From JBBQVS01 sp964657325 (GTDB lineage: Bacteria > Chloroflexota > Ktedonobacteria > Ktedonobacterales > Ktedonobacteraceae), in the NCBI GenBank assembly GCA_964657325.1, contig CAZZVE010000006.1, positions 13,603 through 77,602 of the forward strand: a stretch of 64,000 nucleotides of DNA, given 5' to 3'. Below, one piece after another: positions 25,556 through 34,793 of the stretch (its first letter is position 1; every line of letters starts with the position of its first letter). The position numbers were made by a program, and so were the translations under genes. A model generated the notes under the pieces. That model saw nothing but the letters and a program-made list of their open reading frames with translations. It searched no databases and was not told where the DNA came from.

Positions 25556-28500
25556 TTATATATATTCGTTCCACGATTTTATTGGAATGGTCGCAAGGTC
25601 TTTCTCGACAATGGCTTTCACGAAGAGGCGAGCCTGTTTGACTTTCGTGAACAACTGAATGTTGTGGTCAACGGCATAGCGACGCATGGCGTAGTCATCG
25701 TCGAGTTCTTTATTGATGTAGCCATCGACAATGTTGATGGCTAGGTCGATTTTGTTATCACGGAAGTAGGTGAGTACGTTGGGCGCACACTCTTCATGAA
25801 TTTTGTAAAGCATCGTTGCATCAATGCCGTGGGCTTGTAAAAATTCACATGTCCTTTTTGTAGCATAGAGTGGTATCCCTAATACGTGTAGTTGTTTAGC
25901 ACTCTCTAAGAAGTCGAGCTTTTTCTCTTTGCCACCAAGACTAATAAAAACGCCTTTTGTTGGGATTGAGCCACCTGTAGCAATGATAGCTTTGAGATAT
26001 GCTTCCTCAAGGTCATTCCCGAAGCAGGCAACTTCACCTGTCGAAGCCATCTCTACACCGAGCACGGGGTCGGCTCCCGATAAACGAGAGAATGAGAACT
26101 GAGGAGCTTTCACTGCAACAAAATTCGGCGGCAGAATAGGAATGACTGGAATATTCTCTTCAAACAAAGCATCCACAAAAAGAGCCATAAAGTTGACGCC
26201 AATCACCTTTGAGATGAATGGGAAGGTACGTGATGCGCGTAGGTTTGCCTCGATGACATACACCTGATTGTCTCGTGCCAGGAATTGCACGTTGAATGGT
26301 CCCGTAATCGCCAGTGCCTTTGCGATGGCATGCCCTACGTGCTCAACTTTCGCACGCGTTTCGGCATTGATATTTTGTGGGGGTAGCACAATGGTAGCAT
26401 CACCAGAATGTACACCTGCATTTTCGATATGTTCCGAAACGACGAAGGCTTTGATTTCACCATGTTGTGCTACCGCGTCAAGTTCGATCTCTTTGAATTT
26501 CTCAAAAAATTTGGAGACGGTGACGGGATGCTCTGGCGATACAGCAGCAGCTTCCTTGGTGTAACGTACCAGTTCGTCCTTTGTATAGCATATGTTCATC
26601 GCACTACCAGAGAGCACATATGACGGACGTACAAGGACTGGATAGCCAACGCGCTCGGCAAAATCGGTGAGTTCCTCGATGTTAGCAAAGCTATTCCACT
26701 CTGGTTGCCGAATGTTAAGCGTATCGAGCAGATTGGAAAACTTGTTACGGTCCTCAGCGCGATCAATATTGCTCGCATCGGTACCCAGAAGCGGAATGCC
26801 GTAGTTTTGTAGGGCTTTGGCACGGTTGTTTGGTGTTTGCCCACCGACAGAGACGATGACGCCATAGGGCGACTCAAACTCGCAGATGTCGGTGATACGC
26901 TCAAAGGTGAGTTCTTCAAAGTATAAGCGGTCTGAGGTATCGTAGTCTGTCGAGACCGTTTCAGGATTACAGTTAATAACGATAGAGCGTTTGTTGTGTC
27001 GTCTTAGTGCCTCAACGGTACTCACGCTTGTCCAGTCAAACTCCACTGATGAGCCAATACGATAGGGGCCAGAACCGAGAATAACTACGCCTTCGTTCCG
27101 TATCGGCTCTACATCATTGTGATGTCCATTGTAGGTCATGTAGAGGTAGTTTGTGTCCGAAGGAAATTCGGCGGCTAATGTATCAATTTGGAAGACGCTT
27201 GGTACAACGTCAAGGTCTTTTCGTAATTTGCGTATCTCTAAACCTGTTTTGCCTGTTAGCACCCCGATTCGTTTGTCAGACAGACCCATTTGTTTGAGTT
27301 CCCATAAGCGACTCGCGGAAAGGTCCTGGCTGGCTTGTAAGTCGTATTCGGCATCGACGATACGTTTAATTTTGTACAGGAACCAAGGGTCTATACCGGT
27401 GATATCATATATTTTTTCAATAGAGATACCAGAACGTAGTGCCATCGCCAGCGCAAACATCCGTTTAGGCGTAGGTGTATAGAGATATTTCGAGATAGCG
27501 TCGTCTATAGATTCGGTACTACCAAAGACTTTTTCTGAGGTTGCCCCCTCGATGTCCAGGTCAAGCATGCGAATAGCTTTTTGATAGGCTTCTTCAAAAG
27601 TGCGCCCAATGCCCATCACCTCGCCAACGGACTTCATGCCTGTACCAATTGTTTCATCGACACCTTTGAATTTGTCCAGGTCCCAACGTGGTATCTTTAC
27701 AACGAGATAGTCTAAGCTTGGCTCGAAACAAGCTTGCGTAACGCCCGTTACCTCGTTTTTGAGTTCTGTCAAGCCATAGCCTAACGCCAGTTTCGCAGCG
27801 ACATAGGCAAGCGGGTAGCCTGTTGCTTTACTCGCTAGAGCAGAACTACGCGAGAGACGCGCATTGACTTCAATCACATTATAGGCAGAAGTTTTAGGGT
27901 CGAGCGCGAACTGCACATTACACTCGCCCACAATACCGAGGCTACGAACGATTTTGATTGATGCGCTCCGTAACTCATGATATTCAGCATTGGTAAGCGT
28001 TTGACTTGGAGCTAAGACAATAGACTCGCCCGTATGAATACCGAGTGGGTCCATATTTTCCATGTTACATACAGTGATGCAGTTATCATAACAGTCACGA
28101 ACCACCTCGTACTCAACCTCTTTATGATGATGCAGATATTGCTCGATAAGCACCTGTGGCGCAAAGGCTAGCGCGCCCGTGACGATGTGCTCTAACTCTT
28201 CAAGATGTCGCGCGATACCTGATCCCTGTCCACCAAGCGCGAAACCTGCACGCACCATGACAGGAAAGCCTATTTCTTTCGCAATAGCAAGGGCGTCCTC
28301 CAGTGTTTCCGCACTTTTGCTTTGAGGTGTCGGGATATTGATGCTGGCGAGATGTTGTGCAAACTCCTGACGGTCTTCTGTCAGAAGAATAGCTGAAACA
28401 GGTGTGCCCAGGACCTGAACGTTGTATCTTTCCAACACGCCTTTTTTGAACAACTCGACACCACAATTCAGAGCGGTCTGCCCTCCGAAAGAAAGTAGAA

Positions 28501-28747
28501 TACCATCGGGTCGCTCTTTGTCGATAATTTTCTCAACGAAAAAAGGGGTGACAGGCAAGAAGTATACTTCTTCAGCCAACGCCTTTGATGTTTGGATAGT
28601 GGCGATGTTTGGATTGACAAGTACGGTGCCAATACCTTCCTCACGTAACGCTTTGAGTGCCTGTGAGCCGGAGTAGTCGAACTCTCCGGCTTGCCCGATT
28701 TTGAGTGCGCCCGCGCCCAACACCAGCACCTTCTGTAATGTCTTCAC
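25556..28747 (-). CDS. carB: Carbamoyl-phosphate synthase large chain
   Basis: Makes carbamoyl phosphate from ammonia, bicarbonate and 2 ATP, shared by pyrimidine and arginine synthesis. 1063 residues with the duplicated ATP-grasp halves: VLGAGALKIGQAGEFDYSG opens the first half and VILGSGPYRIGSSVEFDW the second. PVMVRAGFALGGQGSGI and YPVLVRPSYVLSGSAM are the ATP-grasp loops. The C-terminal MGS-like allosteric domain starts near KGVFISLGGKEK. GTG start, with AAAGGGA inside the carA end 8 nt upstream. Confidence 0.97.
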   Translation of the reverse strand: MKTLQKVLVLGAGALKIGQAGEFDYSGSQALKALREEGIGTVLVNPNIATIQTSKALAEEVYFLPVTPFFVEKIIDKERPDGILLSFGGQTALNCGVELFKKGVLERYNVQVLGTPVSAILLTEDRQEFAQHLASINIPTPQSKSAETLEDALAIAKEIGFPVMVRAGFALGGQGSGIARHLEELEHIVTGALAFAPQVLIEQYLHHHKEVEYEVVRDCYDNCITVCNMENMDPLGIHTGESIVLAPSQTLTNAEYHELRSASIKIVRSLGIVGECNVQFALDPKTSAYNVIEVNARLSRSSALASKATGYPLAYVAAKLALGYGLTELKNEVTGVTQACFEPSLDYLVVKIPRWDLDKFKGVDETIGTGMKSVGEVMGIGRTFEEAYQKAIRMLDLDIEGATSEKVFGSTESIDDAISKYLYTPTPKRMFALAMALRSGISIEKIYDITGIDPWFLYKIKRIVDAEYDLQASQDLSASRLWELKQMGLSDKRIGVLTGKTGLEIRKLRKDLDVVPSVFQIDTLAAEFPSDTNYLYMTYNGHHNDVEPIRNEGVVILGSGPYRIGSSVEFDWTSVSTVEALRRHNKRSIVINCNPETVSTDYDTSDRLYFEELTFERITDICEFESPYGVIVSVGGQTPNNRAKALQNYGIPLLGTDASNIDRAEDRNKFSNLLDTLNIRQPEWNSFANIEELTDFAERVGYPVLVRPSYVLSGSAMNICYTKDELVRYTKEAAAVSPEHPVTVSKFFEKFKEIELDAVAQHGEIKAFVVSEHIENAGVHSGDATIVLPPQNINAETRAKVEHVGHAIAKALAITGPFNVQFLARDNQVYVIEANLRASRTFPFISKVIGVNFMALFVDALFEENIPVIPILPPNFVAVKAPQFSFSRLSGADPVLGVEMASTGEVACFGNDLEEAYLKAIIATGGSIPTKGVFISLGGKEKKLDFLESAKQLHVLGIPLYATKRTCEFLQAHGIDATMLYKIHEECAPNVLTYFRDNKIDLAINIVDGYINKELDDDYAMRRYAVDHNIQLFTKVKQARLFVKAIVEKDLATIPIKSWNEYI

Positions 28748-28750
28748 GTT

Positions 28751-29890
28751 TTATTTCCCTTTTATTTTGTTCAGGAAGTAGTCAAAAATCCACTCGGTAT
28801 CCTCTGGTCCTGGTGTCGCTTCTGGATGAAATTGCACCGAAAAGAAGGGTAGCGTGTTGTGTTGCATACCTTCGTTGCTGCCATCGTTCGCATTCGTAAA
28901 CCAGGGAGTAAACTCAGGTGGTAGTGTCCCTACAGCGAAGCCATGATTTTGTGTGGTAATGTAACAGCGTTTTGATCCCTCTAATAAACATGGCTGGTTT
29001 TGACTGCGGTGTCCGAATTTGAGCTTATAGGTATCGCCACCCGCTGCGAGTGCCAGGAGTTGATGACCCAGGCAAATGCCAAGTGTAGGTATTTTCTGCT
29101 CTAACGCTGTACGGATGGTCTGAATAGTCTTTTGTGGCGTTTTGGGATTGCCAGGACCGTTGGAAATTAAGAGACCATCGAAGGCAAAGCCACCCGCGGG
29201 CGAGAAGAGATCGTAGTCCCATGGAACGGTAATGACACGGATATCGCGTGCAAGAAGCGATTGTACAATATTATGTTTCGCACCACAATCGAGCAGGGCA
29301 AGCGTGATAGCACCGCTACCATCCACGGAAACTCGTGGATTTGAGACCTGAGCTACAAGATTGTCGGTGTTCGTGTCATGAAAGGGAATATCGGAGTCAA
29401 AGACAATTTTGCCGAGCATCGCACCGTAGTCGCGGATATGCTTTGTCAGGAAACGTGTGTCTTTGATTTCCAACGCGGGTACTTTTTGCTCCTGCAGCCA
29501 TGTACCGAGGTTCATGATACTTTGACGATGTGAAGGCTCATCAGTATAGTTTGAGACGATTAGGCCAGAAACTTGCACTTTGTCACTTTCCCAACAAGAG
29601 CGTTCAGGCACACCGTAGTTACCGATGAGCGGATAGGTCATATTGAGGATTTGGCCTGCAAACGAGGCATCGGTGAGTGACTCAGGGTAGCCGACCATGC
29701 CAGTGCTAAAGACGACCTCGCCAGTGGTGGGACCTTCATAACCGAATGATATTCCCTCCAGAATTGTGCCATCCTCGAGAATGAGCTTTCCATATCTAGG
29801 TGTTTTTCTTTGGGCGACTGTAGACATAGGACCAACTTCCGTTAACAAATTATTTTGTAGTGTCATATATGACATGTTCATCCCTTTCAT
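28751..29890 (-). CDS. carA: Carbamoyl-phosphate synthase small chain
   Basis: Glutamine amidotransferase subunit feeding ammonia to CarB. 379 residues: N-terminal CarA domain (GKLILEDGTILEGISFG, FSTGMVGYPESLTD) and class I GATase with nucleophile in LGICLGHQLLALA and the His/Glu pair in VQFHPEATPGP. The start overlaps the pyrB stop by 1 nt (TAATG), coupling translation; the conserved domain begins some 30 residues in, so a later ATG is possible. Confidence 0.96.
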   Translation of the reverse strand: MKGMNMSYMTLQNNLLTEVGPMSTVAQRKTPRYGKLILEDGTILEGISFGYEGPTTGEVVFSTGMVGYPESLTDASFAGQILNMTYPLIGNYGVPERSCWESDKVQVSGLIVSNYTDEPSHRQSIMNLGTWLQEQKVPALEIKDTRFLTKHIRDYGAMLGKIVFDSDIPFHDTNTDNLVAQVSNPRVSVDGSGAITLALLDCGAKHNIVQSLLARDIRVITVPWDYDLFSPAGGFAFDGLLISNGPGNPKTPQKTIQTIRTALEQKIPTLGICLGHQLLALAAGGDTYKLKFGHRSQNQPCLLEGSKRCYITTQNHGFAVGTLPPEFTPWFTNANDGSNEGMQHNTLPFFSVQFHPEATPGPEDTEWIFDYFLNKIKGK

Positions 29891-30885
29891 TACGCTCTTC
29901 CAAGCACTAATGCAAGCAAGGCCATGCGTGTATACAACCCGTTACGAATTTGTGAACGTAGATACACGGCGCGAGGATCGCGATCAACAGAAGGATCAAT
30001 TGTTCCCACACGCGGTAACGGGTCCATCAGAATCATATTCTTGTTGGCGTACCGTTCCATAAGCTGTGGTGTCACATTGAACGTCTCTTGCGCGACGCCG
30101 TTGTAGTCTTCAAGAGAGGCAAAGCGTTCTTTTTGTATTCGTGTCCAATACCAAAAATCGCAATCATAAGGTATATCTTGTTCACGAGTGATCTCAATAA
30201 TATTGATACCACATATTCGCAAATACTGGTAGTCGTCGCGTGCTAATCGTAGGCGTTGTGGCGAGAGCAGATACACAGTATTACCCTTAAACAGGGAAAG
30301 ACCTCTGATAAGCGAGTGAATGGTACGGCTATTAAGCAAGTCCCCAACAAGCAATCCAGTGAGGTTATCAAGTCTGCCAAATCTTTCATAGAGCGTGTAG
30401 AGGTCGAGCAGCGTTTGCGTTGGATGCTCATTATTGCCATCCCCCGCATTGATGATCGGTACATATTCAGCTGCCTCTGCTGCCTGTTTCGCGGCACCAG
30501 AGATTTTATGACGCATCACAATCGCATCTGAGTATGCCTCAAAGACACGAATGGTGTCTTCAAACGATTCACCTTTATACACGGAGGTGACAGTTTCAGG
30601 GTTTTGAATATCAAGCGTCTGACCACCAAGTCGCTTGATTGCTGTCGCGAACGAGCCAAATGTTCTGCTGGAAGGCTCATAGAATAGTAACGAGGTTATT
30701 GTGCCCGCGAGTAAAGTAGAGGGCTCACAGTTGAGAGCAAGACGTTTCATAGTATGTGTGAGAGTAAAAAGCTGATAGAAGTCTTCCCGTAAAAATTGAT
30801 CGAGAGAAACAATATCTTTTCCTTTAAAGGTTCCAGCGATAGGTGTCAGCGTGTTGCGTGCCATAGAAAGTGTAGTATTGCTCAT
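29890..30885 (-). CDS. pyrB: Aspartate carbamoyltransferase catalytic chain
   Basis: Forms carbamoyl-aspartate. 331 residues from the ATG at 30885, chosen because GGGAGG lies 4 nt upstream; the longer frame to 30987 runs through the leader terminator. Carbamoyl-phosphate loop EPSSRTFGSF, NAGDGNNEHPTQTLLDLY and DPLPRVGTIDPSVD are present. The spelling SSRT for the usual STRT places it in a less common branch. No pyrI regulatory subunit gene follows. First gene of the pyr operon. Confidence 0.95.
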   Translation of the reverse strand: MSNTTLSMARNTLTPIAGTFKGKDIVSLDQFLREDFYQLFTLTHTMKRLALNCEPSTLLAGTITSLLFYEPSSRTFGSFATAIKRLGGQTLDIQNPETVTSVYKGESFEDTIRVFEAYSDAIVMRHKISGAAKQAAEAAEYVPIINAGDGNNEHPTQTLLDLYTLYERFGRLDNLTGLLVGDLLNSRTIHSLIRGLSLFKGNTVYLLSPQRLRLARDDYQYLRICGINIIEITREQDIPYDCDFWYWTRIQKERFASLEDYNGVAQETFNVTPQLMERYANKNMILMDPLPRVGTIDPSVDRDPRAVYLRSQIRNGLYTRMALLALVLGRA

Positions 30886-30913
30886 ATTCCCTCCCAGGAT
30901 AGTAAAAAAGGTC

Positions 30914-30950
30914 AAAAAAAATTCCTCACCCCTGGAAACGGGATGAGGAA
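30914..30950 (-). terminator. Intrinsic terminator in the pyr leader (attenuator 2)
   Basis: On the minus strand an 11-bp GC-containing stem (one G-U pair) with a 7-nt loop is followed directly by eight Us, 29 nt before the pyrB start codon. A textbook intrinsic terminator inside a 5' leader, implying transcription attenuation. Confidence 0.85.
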
Positions 30951-30967
30951 GAAAAATCACATTCTTG

Positions 30968-31053
30968 AAAAAAGCCATCTGGCCCATCTATAAGATGGGT
31001 TATGAGGCAATACATTCTCTGTATTGTTGCTTGTATTGTCACAAGCCAGATGG
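30968..31053 (-). ncRNA. Multi-branched leader RNA upstream of pyrB (attenuator 1)
   Basis: Read on the minus strand, an outer helix (31046-31053 with 30975-30982) encloses three perfect hairpins: 31029-31046, 31008-31026 and 30983-30999. The 3' side of the outer helix runs straight into six Us (30968-30973), making it terminator-like. AGATGG occurs twice and CCATCT twice, so alternative pairings exist. The central hairpin displays CAGAGA, partly like the PyrR-binding loop of Bacillus leaders. Confidence 0.6.
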
Positions 31054-31121
31054 TTGAAGTCATGATGATACGTGCCTTTTCAAAGCATAGAGTGTTTAGG
31101 ATACTGTTTCAAATTGCTAAA

Positions 31122-31151
31122 ATTATACCCGCTTCATCTCTATCATGTCAA
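31122..31151 (-). promoter_or_regulatory. Promoter of the pyr operon
   Basis: On the minus strand TTGACA (31146-31151) and TATAAT (31122-31127) are both perfect consensus, 18 bp apart. Transcription would begin near 31115, giving a leader of about 230 nt before pyrB. Confidence 0.8.
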
Positions 31152-31189
31152 GAGCCTGATGACCTTTGACAATGGAACACGGCAATGAC

Positions 31190-31376
31190 GGTAGGGGCAG
31201 CAATTCCCGTTTTTTTGTGGTCAATATTCATTAGGGACCAATGATGCTGTTTCACAAATGAATACCGATATGTCATGTGTAGGACGCAATTGATTGCGCC
31301 CCTACAGCATCCGTGTATTTTGTGAAACAGCATCATCGGTTCCGTATTCATTTGTGAAACAGCATTATCGCGTCAT
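31190..31376. repeat. Composite nested inverted repeat (family C with inner B-like core), copy 1
   Basis: A family B-like end (GGTAGGGGCAGCAATT) is followed by GGGACCAATGATGCTG TTTC and its inverted partner near 31320-31345. Between them is a short palindrome (31278-31306) with TGTAGG...CCTACA ends. The right edge AGCATTATCGCGTC recurs in the copy at 55586-55770. It lies between the pyr promoter and the methyltransferase gene; together with the pyr leader it fills the 625-bp gap 30886-31510. No gene seen. Confidence 0.65.
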
Positions 31377-31510
31377 CTTGGCCTCTTGATTGCCATGACT
31401 ATGCAATACCTCGGTCCCTGCAACTCTGTAACTCTTGCTTTTTATCTGTAGAAACGGTACATAATAACAAGAGTTACCACGGTTTTTTCCGACTACATAA
31501 GGACACTATA

Positions 31511-32176
31511 ATGATTAGTAATTTCACGCCACAGGACTTTATACGGCAAGACGAAACCGACGACAGCAATTTCTATGTTGCACCGCGTATGGTTGTACAT
31601 ATTGATGATGTTGCGATTGCGGCAGTAACAGATGCTATCCGTCGTCATGTTCCTACAAATGCTCACATTCTTGATATTATGAGTAGTTATCGCTCACATC
31701 TACCAGCAGAGGCTTCCTACTCAGAGGTGGTAGGATTGGGAATGAACGAGGCAGAATTGAAGGCAAATTCGCAATTGACACGTTTTGTTGTTCAGAACCT
31801 CAATAAAAATCCACAATTGCCCTTTGAAGACGGTCACTTTGACGCGGTTATCAATACTGTCTCGGTTCAATATCTCAAACGTCCCGTTGAGGTATTTCGT
31901 GAGGTTGCGCGAGTACTCAAGCCAGGAGGCGTTTCACTGGTAAGTTTTTCCGATAGGATGTTTCCTACAAAAGCTGTGCGTATCTGGTATGAGGGGAACA
32001 ACGAAAGTCATATAGCACTTGTGCAGAAATATTATGAACTAGCTGGCGGCTTTTCTAAAATCGAGGTCGAACAGCACGTGGACGCACAAGCATCATGGTT
32101 CCGTAGAGGTCACGATCCACTCTTCATCGTACTTGGCATACGAACGGGCACAGAAGAAGATACTGCACAAAGATAG
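31511..32176 (+). CDS. SAM-dependent class I methyltransferase
   Basis: 221 residues. The fold is recognisable from HILDIMSSYRSHLP (motif I position, though lacking the usual GxGxG), VVGLGMNEAEL, LPFEDGHFDAVINTVSVQYL (motif with acidic residue), EVFREVARVLKPGGVSLVSFSDR and the C-terminal HDPLFIVLG strand. This matches a Methyltransf_11-type group whose motif I is divergent; substrate unknown. The gene stands alone, convergent with coaE (3 bp apart). Confidence 0.75.
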   Translation: MISNFTPQDFIRQDETDDSNFYVAPRMVVHIDDVAIAAVTDAIRRHVPTNAHILDIMSSYRSHLPAEASYSEVVGLGMNEAELKANSQLTRFVVQNLNKNPQLPFEDGHFDAVINTVSVQYLKRPVEVFREVARVLKPGGVSLVSFSDRMFPTKAVRIWYEGNNESHIALVQKYYELAGGFSKIEVEQHVDAQASWFRRGHDPLFIVLGIRTGTEEDTAQR

Positions 32177-32179
32177 CTG

Positions 32180-32785
32180 TTACGCTGGATACTTGCTGCG
32201 GAAACGGGAAAAAGCTGCCACAACCTGACTGCGCGTTTCTTCCTGAGAACCACCGTTGTCGATCACTTCGTCTACGAGGGGAAGCCTGTCGGCAACGGAT
32301 GCTTGAGCGTGAATACGTGCCCATGCTTCTTGTTCACTAAAACCATTGCGTGCGATGAGTCGCGCAAACTCTTGTTCTTCTGGACAGATGATCATCCATT
32401 TGCTTTGACAGAGCGCGCCTGAGTTTCCTTCTAATAACTTTACGGCATCAATAATCACGATGCCCGTTGCGCTGACATGAGAGAGTTCTTGCATCATTGC
32501 TGCCCCTACCGCGGGATGCACAATGCGTTCCAAATGGCGCATCGCGTCAGCATCTTGAAACACGAGTGCTCCCAATGCCTTACGATCAACGCTGCCATCC
32601 GCCGCAATGACAGAAGGGCCGAATGCTTCTGCGACCTTTACCGCGATAGGTTGACCATGTTCATATAAAGCGTGCACGGTTGCATCTGCGTCAATGTAAC
32701 GTTCGGCTCCGAGTTCTAACAACATGTGCCCCACAGAGGTCTTTCCACATGCAATGTTCCCAGTTATTCCTAAAACACGCGGCAT
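32180..32785 (-). CDS. coaE: Dephospho-CoA kinase
   Basis: Final step of coenzyme A synthesis. 201 residues with Walker A GNIACGKTSVG at the N-terminus, the DADATVHALYE motif, FGPSVIAADGSVDRKALGALVF and HPAVGAAMMQEL, all characteristic of CoaE. The usual VVxDIPLLFE segment reads VIIDAVKLLEGN, a local divergence. Normal length. Convergent with the methyltransferase gene. Confidence 0.92.
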   Translation of the reverse strand: MPRVLGITGNIACGKTSVGHMLLELGAERYIDADATVHALYEHGQPIAVKVAEAFGPSVIAADGSVDRKALGALVFQDADAMRHLERIVHPAVGAAMMQELSHVSATGIVIIDAVKLLEGNSGALCQSKWMIICPEEQEFARLIARNGFSEQEAWARIHAQASVADRLPLVDEVIDNGGSQEETRSQVVAAFSRFRSKYPA

Positions 32786-32984
32786 TCGATGAGCCTCCTC
32801 AATACCAATAAAGCATTCCTCAACAACTATAACACATTTCTCTTTTCGTACATGAGAGTAAACATAGCTTCCGGGGCGATATCCAAAAAGTACTTATTTG
32901 GGCCTGTTTCTCACCACACATTCGTGAAGTAGCGTACAATACTCACACAGTTTATGATCTATGGTAGTTATAGAGGGAATGAGC

Positions 32985-34784
32985 ATGGGTAGACGCCTCG
33001 GACTTGTCGTGGGTGTCAATTCCTACCAGGACAATACATTTCAGCCGCTTCAGTTCGCTGAAAACGATGCACGCGCGTTTGCTCAGTGGCTTGTAAACGA
33101 GAAGGGTGGAAAATGGGCACCCGCAGATGTGCAACATGTATATAGCATAAATGCCACAAGAGACCTCATTGAGTCTCTTGTACTACAACTTTGCCTCTCG
33201 ATTGCCCAACCTGATGATCTTGTGCTCATTTATATCGCCAGCCATGCCTTTCTCGATGAGAGAAATGGTGACGGTTATCTTGCACTGTCGGACACCTTCT
33301 ATAGAAATCCCAGTACAGGTCTACACCTTTCCTTACTAGCACAGCAAGTGATGACACAAAGTCGTGCAGCTAATATCGTGTTCATACTCGATTCGTTCCA
33401 AACGGGTCAAGCATGGGGTACACGGCAAAACTCACCCTACGATGTTCAGCCACTTTTGGGTACCGCACTTCTGCAAGGATTACAGCAACAACAGGAACGA
33501 ATTATACTTGGCTCATGTCGTGGTAATGCCTTTAGTGCAGAGGCAGGAGAACGTGGTTTAGGTCTGCTGATGTATCGTATGATAGTTGGTTTAAGTAGTG
33601 CTGCAACCGATCCGATAACAGGAAGCGTTACACTACAAACACTGTATACCTATCTTGCAAATAACTTAGCAATGCAGCAACGCCCACAAGTTTTTGGACA
33701 AGCTCCCAACCCCATCATGCTAGTGGGGAACGAATATCTACAGCAACAACCAGTACAAACCATGCGTCCAGAGAATACTCCTGTGTATGCAGCAACTGTA
33801 CCACAAACGCCCCAAGGTGCGGTAGTACAACAGGGAGCGTATAATGCGACGGCTACTGCCCAGTTAGCACCCTCGTCTCAGCAGAGACAAAGAACTACAT
33901 CTGGACAACTTCATTCCTCTGAAATTGAGCAACACCGACAGCAGCAGAGCGCATTCCTTCTCGACTCAGCACTGCAACAGTTTCAGGCGCAACACCCAGA
34001 AGAGGCACTACGCTTCATAGATCAAGCACTGCAAATTACGCCTGGAGAGAGTGCGGGATTGACCCTGAAAGGGCAAATTCTGGGTACAATGGGCCGATTT
34101 CCAGAGGCACTCATGGCTGTTGATCAGTTACGGCAACAAGAACCAGATAACGCGCTTGCATGGAGTATGGGCGCAGTGCTATTAACGAATATGGGACGCC
34201 ATCAGGAAGCACTCGCCGCGATTGAACGTTCTCTTGAACTTGATGCGAGCAATACGGAGAGTTATGCTATCAAGACAGACATTATGTCGAGCATCGCAAT
34301 TGCACAAAATAAAGATAAGACACTACCTAAAAACGAGTTAATCGCGTCAGAAAAAAGACGTGGTGGACCATTATCTTTTCTACTAAGTATGGGGCTACAG
34401 TTTGTAGGCTTGTTGCTCGGTATCGTGGGTGGACTTCTGCCGATTATTCGTCCAACGCTACCAATAACACTCTCATTGCTTTTAGAGAGTTTGGGGTTAG
34501 CTATCTTATGTGTAAACGCGGCACGAGGTGCTTATCGCTATGGCTTCCTACGTGTTCTCGTGACACTTTTCTTTAGTCTTCTCCCAGTCGCACTTCTCGG
34601 TATTAGTATAGGCTATCGTCCCGCCTATAGGAAAATCATTTTTGAATTGCAAGCCCATCCTGTGTTCTTAGTACCGCTCCTCTTTCTTGGTCTGTGGCTC
34701 GCCGTAGCAGCAGTCGTACCAGATATTCTAGCAATCATCGCGTTTATCAGCGGAATGATCACAGGAGTAAGACGAAGAAGGTAA
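32985..34784 (+). CDS. Caspase-fold (inactive-looking) protein with TPRs and C-terminal membrane helices
   Basis: 599 residues. Residues about 1-250 match the peptidase C14/metacaspase fold: GLVVGVNSYQDN, LQFAENDARAFAQWL, LVLIYIASHAFLDE (catalytic His position) and FILDSFQTG, where active enzymes have D-C-C/x-H-S-G. The cysteine is absent, so protease activity is unlikely. A Gln-rich linker follows, then about three TPR units (QALQITPGESAGLTLKG, ALMAVDQLRQQEPDNALAW, AIERSLELDASNTESYA) and four hydrophobic helices at the end. ATG 32985 is chosen (GAGGG 7 nt upstream) over 32961. Function unknown; perhaps a membrane-anchored scaffold. Confidence 0.8.
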   Translation: MGRRLGLVVGVNSYQDNTFQPLQFAENDARAFAQWLVNEKGGKWAPADVQHVYSINATRDLIESLVLQLCLSIAQPDDLVLIYIASHAFLDERNGDGYLALSDTFYRNPSTGLHLSLLAQQVMTQSRAANIVFILDSFQTGQAWGTRQNSPYDVQPLLGTALLQGLQQQQERIILGSCRGNAFSAEAGERGLGLLMYRMIVGLSSAATDPITGSVTLQTLYTYLANNLAMQQRPQVFGQAPNPIMLVGNEYLQQQPVQTMRPENTPVYAATVPQTPQGAVVQQGAYNATATAQLAPSSQQRQRTTSGQLHSSEIEQHRQQQSAFLLDSALQQFQAQHPEEALRFIDQALQITPGESAGLTLKGQILGTMGRFPEALMAVDQLRQQEPDNALAWSMGAVLLTNMGRHQEALAAIERSLELDASNTESYAIKTDIMSSIAIAQNKDKTLPKNELIASEKRRGGPLSFLLSMGLQFVGLLLGIVGGLLPIIRPTLPITLSLLLESLGLAILCVNAARGAYRYGFLRVLVTLFFSLLPVALLGISIGYRPAYRKIIFELQAHPVFLVPLLFLGLWLAVAAVVPDILAIIAFISGMITGVRRRR

Positions 34785-34793
34785 AGGAGCTTA

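Noticed and set aside
30986..31053. Classic Bacillus-type PyrR binding site in the pyr leader
   Set aside because: Only the CAGAGA part fits the ARUCCNGNGAGGYU consensus, flanking pairs do not, and no pyrR is visible; kept only as a possibility.
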